Shown piece after piece: positions 50,087 to 61,305 of a DNA stretch of 64,000 nucleotides. Source of the stretch: Histoplasma ohiense (lineage: Eukaryota; Ascomycota; Eurotiomycetes; Onygenales; Ajellomycetaceae); the NCBI GenBank assembly GCA_017607445.1, contig JAEVHH010000001.1, positions 7,564,001 to 7,628,000 of the forward strand. The letters are read 5' to 3'. Numbering within the stretch: position 1 is the stretch's first letter; every line of letters begins with the position of its first letter. The translations under genes and the position numbers were made by a program. The notes beneath the pieces are model-generated. The model worked only from the letters and a program-made list of their open reading frames with translations. It had not been told where the DNA came from and did no database searches.

Positions 50087-50347
50087 ATGGAGTTGGATGG
50101 CGAGAGGGTTTCGGACCGCAGCAGAGTGGAGGTTGACGAAGTACGGCCTTCCTCATAACTCGCCCGGCTTTTGTCGTCCATTAATTTGAGCTTGGATGAA
50201 TATATGCATGCTCTGAATCACACTCTTGGGAATGTTCGCTGATATCAGCTTGAGGCAGTCTTCTGCGGAAAACAGAGCAACACTGAGCGAGGAGCTGTAT
50301 GCTACCATTGTTTTTGTTTTCATCTCGAACTTCCCATTTTCCTTTCA

Positions 50348-50390
<43 letters not shown>

Positions 50391-51913
50391 ATATTTACAC
50401 TGGTGACCCTTCTTCTCATCGTATCAATCAAGGTTGGACTTTACCGAATCTCTCCACTCCTCCATTGTCCACTACGAATGGAAAAACGGTAGACGGTATC
50501 GAGAGGGAAGTGCGTAAACCGTTTTCGTATTTTTGGCCCCCGAAATTACCATCCAAGTTTGCCGGCATCTAGCGATGCGTGGTATATTTATCTGACGCTG
50601 ACGAGACATATCTACAGACTACAAGTTCCCCAATGACGAACGGGAACAAGATCGACTCAACCTCGTCCATTATGCGATTTACTATCTGTGCGACGAGAAA
50701 TTGTTCATGGCGCCGTTCAACCCGGACGGGAAGAGAATTTTAGATACAGGAACAGGAACGGGCAAATGGCCGATTGAAATGGGTACGGATGCGGGAATAT
50801 TTAATCCGCAGCTGCTATTTTTTAAGTCAAGTTCCGCGGGCTGCTAACTCGTGTGTGGTTTTGCAGGGGATCTATATCCCTCAGCAGAATTGGTGAGCAC
50901 TTCCATACTGGCAATTTTTCGGTATTTTACTAGGGAAGGACAGCCTGTTGAAACGAATTAATTGCATAGACGGGCGTCGATTTAAGTCCGATACAGCCGC
51001 GATGGTGAGGAGCAATGTGTTTTTCACACCCGTTCTGTGATATTCTCCAGAGCTAACCCTAAGACAGGGCACCGCCGAACGTCAAATTCATAGTCGAGGA
51101 TATCGAGGAAGATTGGATAGAAACAGAACGATACGACTTCATACACTGCCGGTATTTGATGGGATCTATCAAGGATTGGCCACGATTGGTGAAGAAGTTT
51201 TATCAGTTGAGTTAAAACCTAACCATAGGATAAGAGATATGCGTATCGTTCCTTTGCTTATTTAGTTATGAAAACAATTAGACATTTAAAGCCAGGCGGC
51301 TGGGTGGAATTCAAAGACTCAACATCCACCATATTTTCTGAAGATGGCAGCGTCACGCCTGACTACAAGGTGGGCGAAATGCTTCGGAATCTGAGGCTGG
51401 CATCGGAGAGAATAGGCATAACTATGGATCATGCCCCGTCACTGAAGGGCTGGATGGAACAGGCCGGATTTACAAATATCGAGCAGCGCACAATGAGGTT
51501 ACCGATAGGCACGTGGCCAAAGAATAAACGCTTGGTGAGTACACCACGTCCTCATTTTCTGTCCCACGTTCTCTCTCGATGTGATCCTAGTCTAACTGCA
51601 AACGCTCCCGGCAGAAACTTATTGGGGCAATGATGGCGTCACATTATCTCGAAGGGGTGGAGGCATTCACGCTCATTCCATTTACGGAGATCCTAGGCTG
51701 GACCACGGCAGAGGTTGACGAACTGAACGCGCAGGTCCGCGCTGCTGTGCAGACGAAGGGAGTCCATCCACTGCATATCTAGTGAGTGCCTGTTTTTAGC
51801 ATTGATTCCTGTCTGCCCATCGTGATGATTTTTCATTCTCTTCTTCTTTTTTTTTTCAAAACTGATATCGAGGCAATAGTTATGTCGTCTGGGGTCAAAA
51901 ACCCGAAACGTAA
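50087..51913 (+). CDS. LaeA-like SAM-dependent methyltransferase
   Basis: Ten predicted exons: 50087-50140, 50259-50296, 50433-50509, 50618-50782, 50867-50892, 50970-51004, 51068-51205, 51282-51534, 51615-51781 and 51880-51913, giving 328 residues. The core is typical of the fungal LaeA/UMTA-type family: NGRRYREGNYKFPNDEREQ, motif I LDTGTGTGKWPIEMGDLYP, then TGVDLSPIQPRWAPPNVKFI, DFIHCRYLMGSIKDWPRL, HLKPGGWVEFKD and the final YYVVWGQKPET. Exons from 50433 on are firm because each junction restores a family motif; the first two exons are inferred from phase and donor quality only. Intron 2 contains a 37-base A run. No biosynthetic gene lies nearby, so a cluster-specific role is not suggested; substrate unknown. 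Confidence 0.85.
50351..50387 (+). repeat. 37-nt poly(A) run within a predicted intron
   Basis: An uninterrupted run of 37 adenines, preceded by catgt. It falls in intron 2 of the methyltransferase model. It may be the tail of a retro-inserted element or a slippage-expanded homopolymer, and its length in the assembly could be inexact. Confidence 0.85.
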
Positions 51914-54900
51914 GCAGACATGAATGAAGTTCTCGTGTACAAAGTGCGTACGTACTTTTTACATACAACAGCTGTCTGAGAAAACAGCCAGCGGTTACTG
52001 CATGAATCTATTTTGTCTCCGGGGTCCGCTGTTTTAAACAATCGGCGTTTGTATTGCTGTTTTCACGATGGGCATGGTTCAATCGTTTTCATTTCACTAT
52101 CAGCATATGAGAAGGCGCATTTCGCAGCTTACTTTTTCTTGTTTCCCTTCATTCATTTTACTCCCCTGCCTTGGGGACGTTTGTAATGATTTGAGCATCA
52201 CCATAGAATTCTACATCAACCGTTAAAAACAAGTTGCGCAAGTTTAAGAAAGAGAGAAGAGTGGAAGCAGAAAAGGATTCATCGCTTCATCCGCGGTCGG
52301 TTGAACAACCTCTCAACACATGGACGAAAGAATCCTGACACTCCTTATTCCTGGCGCAAGAACACTAGCCAGCGAGCTAGCACTATTTATTTCTCGCTGC
52401 AGAAGCATTTGGCAACAAACAACGTCCATTATCCTGCTGGACGAAGCGTCGCCTCCTTGAGGAGATGAAGGCTACCAGGGGTAGGCATTAGCTTGACCTG
52501 AGTGCTGGCTCCATCTGGCTTGCAAGAATGAGCATTTCGAAGCCGAGAGAGGGGCCCGTGTTGTTCTGGGTTTAGGGATTACTAGGTGGTGCGGATGGCT
52601 GTGTTGTGCATACTCCGTAGTTTTTCATGGGATAGTGATGAATTCGGGTTCTTGGCATCCCCGCAGCACATACGGATTACAATGTACTGTACATACACAG
52701 AGTAGCACGTATTATGATTATCTGGCTGATCTACATCCGTGTCGAGTGTTGGAGTTCTCACCATATTGACGCAGTCTCCCCCACACCTCTCAGGTGTGAG
52801 CCCTAGGGTGAATGACATTGAAAGGGTTAGGGTTAGGTCAGTGAGATGTCCACCGTATGTGGTGGTCAATCATAATAATTTGAGTTCGAGTCAGTGATTT
52901 GATGAAAAGCAAACTAACGGGCCAGGGCAGCGAACGCCCTGGGACACATTGTGCCCATACTGCCCAAAACCCCGCTCGACCTCTGACTGGTGGGAGATGC
53001 CTAAGCTGCTGGATGGCTCTCGTTTTATTGGTGCTGTACCGAGTCTTTGCTCCGAACTGTTGGGTTGTGAATTTACCGTCAAATCTTCCAATTTCCGCTA
53101 AAACAAAGCTAAATCGCGCTGCATCCGCCGCTCGCTACTTCCGGGTCAAGGGGACAAACATGCACAGTGGATGTTACAGTACCAATCTCCCGGGATACCA
53201 ACAGCAAGTCACTTATCGATGCCTTCTCCATACTATTTCATTTGGACAATTGCTCATAATAGGCGCTCAATGCGCTCTGCTATTATGGAGAAGCTTCAAT
53301 GTGCAGGAAACTATGCCCAGTCATCATTGAATCAAAAGTGACCGATGAGTAAACCTCGTTGTCTGGCATGCACCGCCCCATCCCGCCAAATCTGCTTCCC
53401 ACCCTGTTCAACAACAGCCTTCTTAGGTTGAGGTGAGACCCGCCTGGCCCATCCCAGCACAATGGAAAGGCCTGGGCCCATATTTCGTTAGCCATTGCCT
53501 GTGCCGCCACCAGCTGGCCTAGCGGCGGTGGGACGGGATGCGGAAGCACCTATGCCCTGGATGAACCAATGCAAACAATGACAAGGAATAACCTGACCGG
53601 CCGTGATGATGGGGAGATAGTAACCATGATATCGGGTGACAAAGTTCTAAGTCTGGCAAACATATTTGGGGGGTTATTCCCTTTCAAACTTTCTGTAGCT
53701 CTTTAGCATGGTGGTATCCAGCAAACCTGCCTTCATGCATTGAGGAAAAAGGCGGAGAAACAAGAAGCCAATGCGAGGTTTTCAACGAGGATTATTTCTG
53801 TTCACAGCGTTCTTGGAATATGTGGCGCAAGTTGAGCTTTGTGGATGCAGGTCTAGATGAAGAGGCCTCTGCTATTATCTTGGAATGAGAGAATATCTGC
53901 TCAAGAGGAACGCATGGATGGAGTAATGGTAAGGGTACTGGAGGCTGATGCACACCATCTATCGTTTGCAGTTGCAGTGTGCCGTTTTCAGGAGCAACGC
54001 TCTGGTACCTTAGCTTAATGGTAGTTTGAGTTTCGTAAGTTCTGTACAACGACGGAAGCCTGTGTGAGTGTGTTTGCCAAGGATAAGAGACATGAGTTCA
54101 TGACCTTGGAGTGGGTTTGGCTTCATGGATACGAAAGACGCGTTGTCTGATATGCCATGGCCGTATTTGTTTACACACAGAGTTGCAGAGAAATCTTTTG
54201 TAAATGGCAATGCTTTCTCTCCTTTGATTTGATTTTTCTTCACTCACTCTCACTCTCTCTCCCTTTTTTTTTTTTGTTTCTTCATTTTGGTTTTCTTTTT
54301 GATGCGGACTCTTTCTACCACAAGCTTTGATACTTTGAAAAGAAACTTCAAATTGATGAACCTCTATTTTCTTTTTCACTGCGGATAAAGTCAAATCATT
54401 GATGATATGGCATACGCTGCGTACATACCAAGAGAGAAGCATCCATTCATAGATAAGGACGATTAGGCAACTCAATGTTATCCATGTCGACAACTCAATA
54501 AGATTATATAGAGAGAGATACAGAGAAGCTGGACAACCGACCTCGAACTTAGAAGACCAAAAATACACATTATGTTGTGCGAATGATAAGAGATCTCATG
54601 GGAACCTTGTAGACCATTATTCATGAGAGTATGAATGAGAATAACAATTCCAGGCTCAAAGAGCATACACTTCATCAGTTTGCAACGGAAAATAATTACT
54701 CTGCATGTGCATGCCTGTTGGGCGATTTTTAGATGTAGCATCGGAGGAATTCACGAGCAGCATCTACGAATATGGCATATCTTCATATCTGTAGAACGAA
54801 ACAAGCCGAAGATACTGTCGATTTTGAGGTTTCAAAGAGGGAGCGATACAGCAATACGAGGGGTAAACTCGTTGGTGGAGAGAGGGCTTTGTAATGGAAG

Positions 54901-55128
54901 CATTTTCCAACAAAGAACTGTTGGCTGAATGATCACGTGAACATGCTTCTAGATCACGTGGTGATAATGGAGCACTCGGGAGAAAAAAAAAAAAAAAAAA
55001 ATTAGAACTTGTTAAAAGTTCTCAACCGACAGTTAGGAAGGAAGAATATCCTATTACATGCAGGTCTGAGGTGCTCCAAATTGGATTAGAGGTGGTGAAA
55101 CAGCACATCGACCCGTCGTTTAATTGCC
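51914..55128. other. 3.2 kb gene-poor region
   Basis: No supported gene. It holds a TACTCCGTA motif (52611), a GTACTGTAC palindrome (52684), two telomere-like TTAGGG units (about 52818), a C/T-rich stretch at 54240-54300 and an A19 run at 54983-55001 just before LCP5. Open frames of up to 156 codons (for example 52899-53330 plus and 54098-54568 minus) are compositionally odd and lack domains. Composition and lack of genes mark the start of the accessory-looking right end. Confidence 0.4.
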
Positions 55129-56322
55129 ATGCCTATCGACATTGAGACGACCTCTGCTCCTGCGCAGTCCCTATTAAGTTCTCTGGAAACCCTCACGGAG
55201 ACGTTTTCAAGTGTGCTCGCATCCCTCCCGACCTCCCTGCCACACGAAGATGTTTCAGAGAACAATGCGTCCATATTACCTCCTCTGGATGGCATTTCAC
55301 TTCTCGACACAAAGAACGAAATATTCCTCTCCTATCTTCAAAACCTTATCTTTGTGATGCTTCTACAACTGAGGAAGTTGCCCATGAGGAGATCAGGGGA
55401 CGGAATGAATGGTGAAGGAAAGGGGGAAGTCACGGATGCACCTCCATACAGTAATGTTGTGAAAAAATTGACAGAGCTGCGGGTGTTTTTAGAACGTGGT
55501 GTGCGACCATTGGAAGGCCAGTTGAAATATCAGGTTGATAAGGTGCTAAAGGCAGCTGATGATGCCGAGCGAAATCAACGAGACCCTGTGTTTAAACGAA
55601 ATCGGCTCCGGAGAGGAACACAAGAACCGGGAGATGAAGATAATAGTGGATTAGGAAGCAACTCTGACAGTTCTGAACACAGTGATGAAGACGAGGATGT
55701 TGATGAATTGGCGTACCGACCTAACGTAGCTTCATTCTCGCGGGGAACCCGAGATCAAGAGAAATCGAAAGTTCCGAGTAGGAGGGATGCCGGTGATGGT
55801 ATCTATCGGCCACCCAAGATAAAACCCACAGCCCTCCCAACTACGACACCAGATAGTCGCGAGCAGAAACGAAGCCGCCACACCGCCAAATCTGCCGTCA
55901 TTGACGAATTCGTATCGGCTGAGATGTCCAGTGCGCCCGTTGCAGAGCCTAGCATTGGCACGACGATCAGGGCTGGAGGAAGGATGGTGCGGTCCGAAAG
56001 GGAGAAGACGAAGGAACTCGAAAGGCGAGCATATGAAGAGGGCAATTTCGTGCGACTGCCCAAGGAGAGTAAGAAGGAACGACAGGCGAAGCGCGGAGAA
56101 GGCCGCCCGGTCGGCTACGGTGGCGAGGATTGGAGAAGCTTGGGTGAAGGGGCGGATAGAATCGAACGACTTACGCGTCGTGGTCGAGATAGTGGCAGAA
56201 ACACTGCCCTGGACAAGAGCCGGAAGAGACGAGCTACGGAGGATGGCCCGAGAGGCGATGGCATAAATATTGGCGCGAATTTTGAGAAGCGCCGGCGGAA
56301 GATCAGGAGCTGGAAGCGGTAG
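55129..56322 (+). CDS. LCP5: Lcp5/neuroguidin-type U3 snoRNP-associated protein
   Basis: Nucleolar protein of the Sas10/Utp3/Lcp5 family, needed for early 18S rRNA processing. It is intronless, 397 residues. The Sas10/Utp3 helical domain covers about residues 15-140 and includes LDTKNEIFLSYLQNLIFVML, the family hallmark, and VKKLTELRVFLERGVRPLEG with LKYQVDKVLKAA. An acidic Asp/Glu/Ser region follows (residues 185-200), then YRPPKIKPTA and a very basic C-terminal third with EEGNFVRLPKESKKERQ, ending KRRRKIRSWKR, a nuclear/nucleolar targeting tail. The order of blocks and the length fit Lcp5 better than Sas10 itself, which is longer and has a C-terminal Sas10 domain. Confidence 0.92.
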   Translation: MPIDIETTSAPAQSLLSSLETLTETFSSVLASLPTSLPHEDVSENNASILPPLDGISLLDTKNEIFLSYLQNLIFVMLLQLRKLPMRRSGDGMNGEGKGEVTDAPPYSNVVKKLTELRVFLERGVRPLEGQLKYQVDKVLKAADDAERNQRDPVFKRNRLRRGTQEPGDEDNSGLGSNSDSSEHSDEDEDVDELAYRPNVASFSRGTRDQEKSKVPSRRDAGDGIYRPPKIKPTALPTTTPDSREQKRSRHTAKSAVIDEFVSAEMSSAPVAEPSIGTTIRAGGRMVRSEREKTKELERRAYEEGNFVRLPKESKKERQAKRGEGRPVGYGGEDWRSLGEGADRIERLTRRGRDSGRNTALDKSRKRRATEDGPRGDGINIGANFEKRRRKIRSWKR

Positions 56323-56462
56323 CGTTTACATTCCTGTATCATCTGAGCATCTGCCTCTATTCTGTTATTCCCCACCAATGGATTTGAAATATATCCGGCA
56401 ATTGAATGTCTAATTTTCATATCCTGAGTCGTAGAGGACGTCTTGCCTGAATACTCTTGAAA

Positions 56463-57884
56463 TCACAACACTACACTTGCACGGCTAACGTGGCTGAATG
56501 GTTTTGTTAGTAGGAAGCGCGGTTTGAGACTGGAGAGAATCACAGCCAATTCAAGAATCATTCCTTTGCTGACCTCCCCCAGCGTCGTCTCGGCCCATGC
56601 AGCCGGGCCCTTTAATCCTACAGGCACACTCTTACTTAGATCATAGAGCCCACACACTCTCTCTAGTACCAAGGCGGTCGAGAGATCAGCTCCATTGTCA
56701 TGCTAGCACATCACTCTTCCATTATCTTGCCAATCATGCCGCCGTTTCGGATATCCATTTTCCGATCTAACTCACATAGTTGTACCTCTCATGTTGACCA
56801 ACACGGCCATCCGAAAGCCGCAAGTCATCGCTGATCCAGTTTGGGATGTTTCGACGTCTAAATCCCGGATCTGAGATTGTTGGCATACCGGGAGAACGAC
56901 AGAGGCCGACGCCAGAAACGAGGATTTCATGTCCAGGGCCGCCCTTTGGCACATCTGGTGAACAGCGGTTGAACGTCAGGTCGTTTTCTTTAACGGAGAT
57001 GATATTCCCGCGCAACCAGCAAGATTGCCAGCGCGGATCTGGCCGAACAGTCCCGAGTTCACTATGGAGAAATCTGTAAATATTACTGTGGCCGCAGTAG
57101 CATTACCGGGGAGATCGTGGCAGAAAATCTTTTTCAGGAGCCATTCAGGGATCAAGGAAAAGCATATTTCTTGACCGAAGATGTTGGACGCGAGGCAGGT
57201 ATCTACGACGATGTTGATCTATATGCCTGGGAGAGACAGGACATCGATTCCCGCTGCACTAGAGAATACTACATATTCGAGAGCTTCAATGGCAACACCC
57301 CGGCTTCTATCACACGTTTTCCTTTGGAGTTCTTTCCACCAAGATTTTCAAAGAATGGGCTAAGTTGCCCCCGAACTGATACTGGTGACGAAATTGGGCT
57401 TTTTAGGATCCCCGCAAACGCCTGTGGCGGCAATAACGCCATTAAAGATTCCATACTTGGCTCCATAGTTGTTGGTGATACATTTACCCTCATTGTTTTT
57501 GTCAATAGATTGGATTGGCGTTTTGAATACGGTGTGCCGCTCGAGATCGCCATGCCTCCAAGTACTATCGATCTTCGTTTAATTTGTGCTTGAGTGGGAT
57601 ATACACTGTTCTCTTTTATGGCTGTGAGGAATTGGAACATGAGACTCGGAATCCGCAGTGCAGAAGTTGAGTTTACTCTCTATCATGGAACTTTTCAGTT
57701 CGACAGGCAGAGAATTTTAATTCCCAGATTTATATTAAAGCTGTGCACTCCGGATACCATCCAACTTATTCCTACTTCGTTCTGGCCTCGAATGTTTTCA
57801 CATCAAACCCATGACCAGCGCAATGCGATGATGCTATGGAATACCGGTGAAACCGGCATCGATAACGGCGATGCGAGGGGGCAT
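56463..57884 (-). pseudogene. Decayed FAD/NAD-dependent oxidoreductase-like gene
   Basis: Minus-strand coding traces appear in sequence but in shifting frames. From 57884 the frame begins MPPRIAVIDAGFTGIP and then stops; a little downstream in another frame stands HGFDVKTFEAR. Together these are the beta-alpha-beta start of a Rossmann fold (GxGxxG with one Gly changed to Asp, then a strand ending in Glu), as in flavin monooxygenases. Further traces: INIVVDTCLASNIFGQEICF to GLFGQIRAGNLAG, then in the next frame GNIISVKENDLTFNRCSPDV, then VLERVCGLYDLSKSVPVGLK. The switch after NLAG looks like a one-base deletion. No intron set that I tried restores a single frame. An alternative reading is an unrelated intron-rich gene; family naming is tentative. 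Confidence 0.4.
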
Positions 57885-58579
57885 TTTACTTCTCGGAGGA
57901 ACTGGTGGTAGAGGAAGAGGGGCGAAGGCGAAAGCTGGGTTATATACCCGAAAAGATAAAAGAGGTGATACTTGATATACTTGTGCTTAATTGAATGCTT
58001 TATATGCTCCTTTTTGCCAATCATGGTCGATCAACGGATCCCGCCGCTTGTTTTAGCAGTGTGGATAGCACGCAGAAATTCAGCTCGAATAGTTGACAAA
58101 TCTTAGAATCTAAAATAGTCTAGGTGATCCATTGTGTCTTGTCTAAGGATATAACTCAAGAAAAATGAAATATATAACTTGAATTAGGAGTATATCTCCC
58201 ATCTCCTCCCCAATTCCAAGTTGTTGATTTTTTGTCATTTTTATCCTCCAAAACCGTCTATGCAAGTCCCCGTACTTTACGGACATCAACGATTGTAAAA
58301 ATTGCATTACTTCTATTAAATCCTTCTACGTTACGGAAGAGATTCTAGCTAGCCTACATGCAATACCATTGGCAATTCTATTACTAATTCCACTCAGCGG
58401 TTATGATAGGTTGTGAACATTTTGATTGCATTTCCACTAGCTATCTAGATGTCGGCTAATTAACGATATCCTTTTGATTTTGTCGTTTAGGTTTGTCTGT
58501 TCTTTCCACCTCTGCCCCCAGTATACGACATGCTCGTAATACTAACTCACTTGTCGTAGCGTTCATTGTTTGCAACCCG
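57885..58579. other. Intergenic region
   Basis: AT-rich, with stops in all frames. It holds the 3' flank of the first small secreted protein gene and the upstream flank of the pseudogene. Nothing else is seen. Confidence 0.4.
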
Positions 58580-59304
58580 CTATTTAGGCGCAAGATGATC
58601 ACACTTGATAGAATTCACGTCTGCGTGAACATCCCTTAAATAGGCTGGTGTATCCTTGACACCCGGAGCCAGCAGGTGTCTCACATAGCTGCCGGAGCAG
58701 TCGGTCGAACTGTCGATTGGGATAGCGGAAGAATTGAGTTAGCGTAAGCGTTAAGAGGCCTTAGGATGTATATAGAATAGTTGCTTTTGTGGGGAAATCC
58801 TCCATTGAAATGAGGGTGATGTAGAGAAGTCAGTTGTTAATACAAACCTATAGTATGCACAAGATGTTTGGAATGGCACGAAAATCCAGCCAGATGTCAA
58901 TTTACTAAATGGTGGAACGGGTGATCAGGTTAGTAAATCTCTTAATCTCGATAAAGTAAGACGGTAGAAGTTAAAAGGGGACAAAAAAAGAGGAACTTAC
59001 TACTGGTCGGACTTTGCGTAGCACTTCCCTTCATCAAGCCGAACACCACCATTTTTGCTATTTATCTCTGGATAGAGGGTGAGCTGGAACAATCTCCTTA
59101 GTCAACTATATGCCACACAATACCTATGGGAAATAGAAAATAGAAAATATTTAAGCTTCATTGAGCGACGGCAAGCGTCCAAGGAAGAGAAGTATAATGG
59201 GGCCTTACAGGGTCCTCACGCTTGTGAAGTGTAGCGCCAGAACAAAGCGGAATGATGGAGGATAAAGAAGCGAGGGTGAACACTGCTGCTGTGAGATAAT
59301 TCAT
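58580..59304 (-). CDS. Small secreted four-cysteine protein, paralogue 1
   Basis: Four exons, 59209-59304, 59001-59083, 58848-58904 and 58580-58709, encode 121 residues; no single exon exceeds 130 nt. N-terminal signal peptide (MNYLTAAVFTLASLSSIIPL), then GATLHKREDP with a Kex2-like Lys-Arg site at residues 28-29. The mature part contains four cysteines at about residues 53, 75, 83 and 115 within EGKCY, TSCAYYSSTDCSGSY and IKCDH. Introns have donors GTAAGG, GTAAGT and GTTTGT and AG acceptors; intron 1 has a GACTAAG branch-like site. Phase pattern (0,2,2), middle exon sizes and cysteine spacing are the same as in the gene at 60573-61305, which strongly supports both models. Function unknown; candidates are a secreted effector-like, antimicrobial or signalling peptide. 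Confidence 0.75.
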
Positions 59305-60572
59305 TTTAGCTAGCTGTGGTATTGGTTCGAGTGTTGTCTTGCGGGGATGAGGCTGGAAGATGGATTTGAGGATTTGTGATATAAAAATAAAGCGAGATTT
59401 GGATTCCTTGAGGCCGTATTTATACATTTCTGTTGGAGAAGTCAGCCATAGCTATAGAAGCGAATCCTTCGCTGATTAACAAAAAGGAAAAGAAAAGAAA
59501 GAAGGACGCGCAATCGCCTTCAATAGACGATTGACAGGTCTCAGACGGAGCGGGGGCTGATTGGGATTCTATGTGCCAAATGAAGAACATGTTGGATTTT
59601 GTCTCTTAGGGACTGAAGCGAAGAGTAGTTATCCTGATGTTTTTTTTCTACATTGCACCTGCATTAGCCCCTATGAAATTATCAGGTAGATTCCAATATC
59701 CCACTTGATGAGGGTTAGAATAAAGTCAAATAACCGCCCTAACTCTGCTCTCCATTGATAATGCGCGATTCTTTGATTTGCTGATTGTTGGAAGCAACCA
59801 TTATTCACATCAGGTTACACAGATTGGCACATTCGTTATAATGAACCAAAACAATAGCAACAGATTGCTGTCAAGAGACCAAACACCAGCAGGTACCAGA
59901 CCTTTTATATGCACTTTCAAGAGCAGTGACCGGAGAAAAAGAATCCCCTTCTTTGGTAGGCGGGAGTCGAGTACGGCTCGCGAGTTGACTAACTGTCCTT
60001 CACGCAGTTGTCAATAGTTGGAAAACAAAGAAAATGGATTTTCGGAGTGTGAGTTAACTAACCATCACCCTTTCCCAACCCAACAAGCAACATAACTGCT
60101 TGTGGGGAAGGAAGAGCATGCGGAATTCCTGTTGCAGACCAAATTAATGATCCTCGACTGAGTTTAATACGTACTCCATAGGTTTGATGCTATAATATTT
60201 GTATCAGCTACTTACGTATTTTTGACCACAGAAGTAAAATGCTGGAGTGACTGACCTTAATGATGAAACTGCCCATGGAACACCTATGCAAATCTCTAAA
60301 AAGAAAAAAAAAAAAAAATCACATCACTTCGCCATTACCGATCGATGGTAAAAGTTGCTTTTTGGGAGTGCAATGCATACAATTTATCCAAGAGAGTGAG
60401 GGCTGGGAGAATAGAAGACTGTTGAGTGAAGTTTATGTGTCCCTACAAGGTATCAAGCGTCATGTTAATTGGTTAGGTACTCAAAAAAAGGAGGCTTTAG
60501 CTACAAGCTCACCATTATTAACCCGCGATTGCCGTCCCACTCCTCCCTTACCCTGTGTCCACCGCTCCACTC
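59305..60572. other. Intergenic region between the two secreted-protein paralogues
   Basis: Promoter of paralogue 1 at its left and 3' flank of paralogue 2 at its right. A-rich tract at 60299-60319. I looked for a third copy of the four-exon pattern and did not find one. No gene is supported. Confidence 0.4.
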
Positions 60573-61305
60573 TTACCAGCTTCCATATTCGAAACATTCT
60601 ATGGACAGCGGAATAAGGTATGGGACAAGGTTTGCCGAGAGGTCATCAACACCCGGGCTGGCTAGCTGAAAGATCCAACTACCAGTGCAATTCATCGAGC
60701 TATTGAATATTCAAAGCACCGGTTCGATACATCATTAGCGGACTTTACGAATATGACGAGGACGATCGAGGAGGATATTGGAGGGACACACTCATAAATG
60801 TTGCAATATGTCCCATATGGAATATCAAGCGAGCCACTGACTCCGGTACTAGGTAAGTAGATACAGATATTAGTGCAATGCTTTTTTTTTTGTCTCCAAT
60901 AAACGAGAAAATCGGCGTACAAGATGATGTTGAAACTTTCACAGACACCTTCCGGGATGAAACCCTCTACGCTGGTTTGATTTGGGCCGATAAAGTAGGA
61001 AACCTAGATGACTCTTTTTTAACTCTCTCTTGCTAATAGCTCCGCATAAGACGATGGTCTATGAGATGAGAGCCACACAATCGCAGGCCATTTTGAAAGG
61101 TTCATGTCGACTTGTGTTAAATGGGAAAGCTCTTCAGCAACACTTGCCGCTGGCGTTCGGAACAAATAGCCCTTCGCATGTTACCGAGATAAAAGGGGCA
61201 ACATACCTTCCTTTTCTGTAGGGATTCAATCGCAGACGCGTTGGCAGGCGGTGATTGAGTGAGAGTAACTAGCATGGCCGATATGGTGAGTCTTAGGTAG
61301 CGCAT
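60573..61305 (-). CDS. Small secreted four-cysteine protein, paralogue 2
   Basis: Four exons, 61207-61305, 60921-61003, 60792-60848 and 60573-60699, encode 121 residues, the same length as paralogue 1. Signal peptide MRYLRLTISAMLVTLTQS followed by ESLQKRK, a Kex2-like site at residues 31-32. Cysteines at about 54, 76, 84 and 115 in EGVCES, TYCNIYDSMNCTGSW and IECFEY. Aligned with paralogue 1 the exons match residue for residue, with shared N...EG-x-C in exon 2, SG...P...T-x-C-x-x-Y in exon 3 and S-x-x-C-x-G-S...L...PGV-x-D...A-x-L in exon 4; one residue is gapped before the last cysteine. Sequence identity outside these positions is low, so the duplication is old or the genes evolve fast. Function unknown. 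Confidence 0.75.

Noticed and set aside
43459..51913. Secondary-metabolite cluster around the LaeA-like methyltransferase
   Set aside because: No polyketide synthase, peptide synthetase, terpene cyclase, P450, transporter or zinc-cluster regulator is nearby.
52815..52830. Telomere-like TTAGGG repeats
   Set aside because: Only two units, interstitial and without degenerate neighbours; not evidence of a chromosome end.
52899..53330. 143-codon plus-strand frame in the gene-poor region
   Set aside because: Irregular composition without a domain or partner exons.
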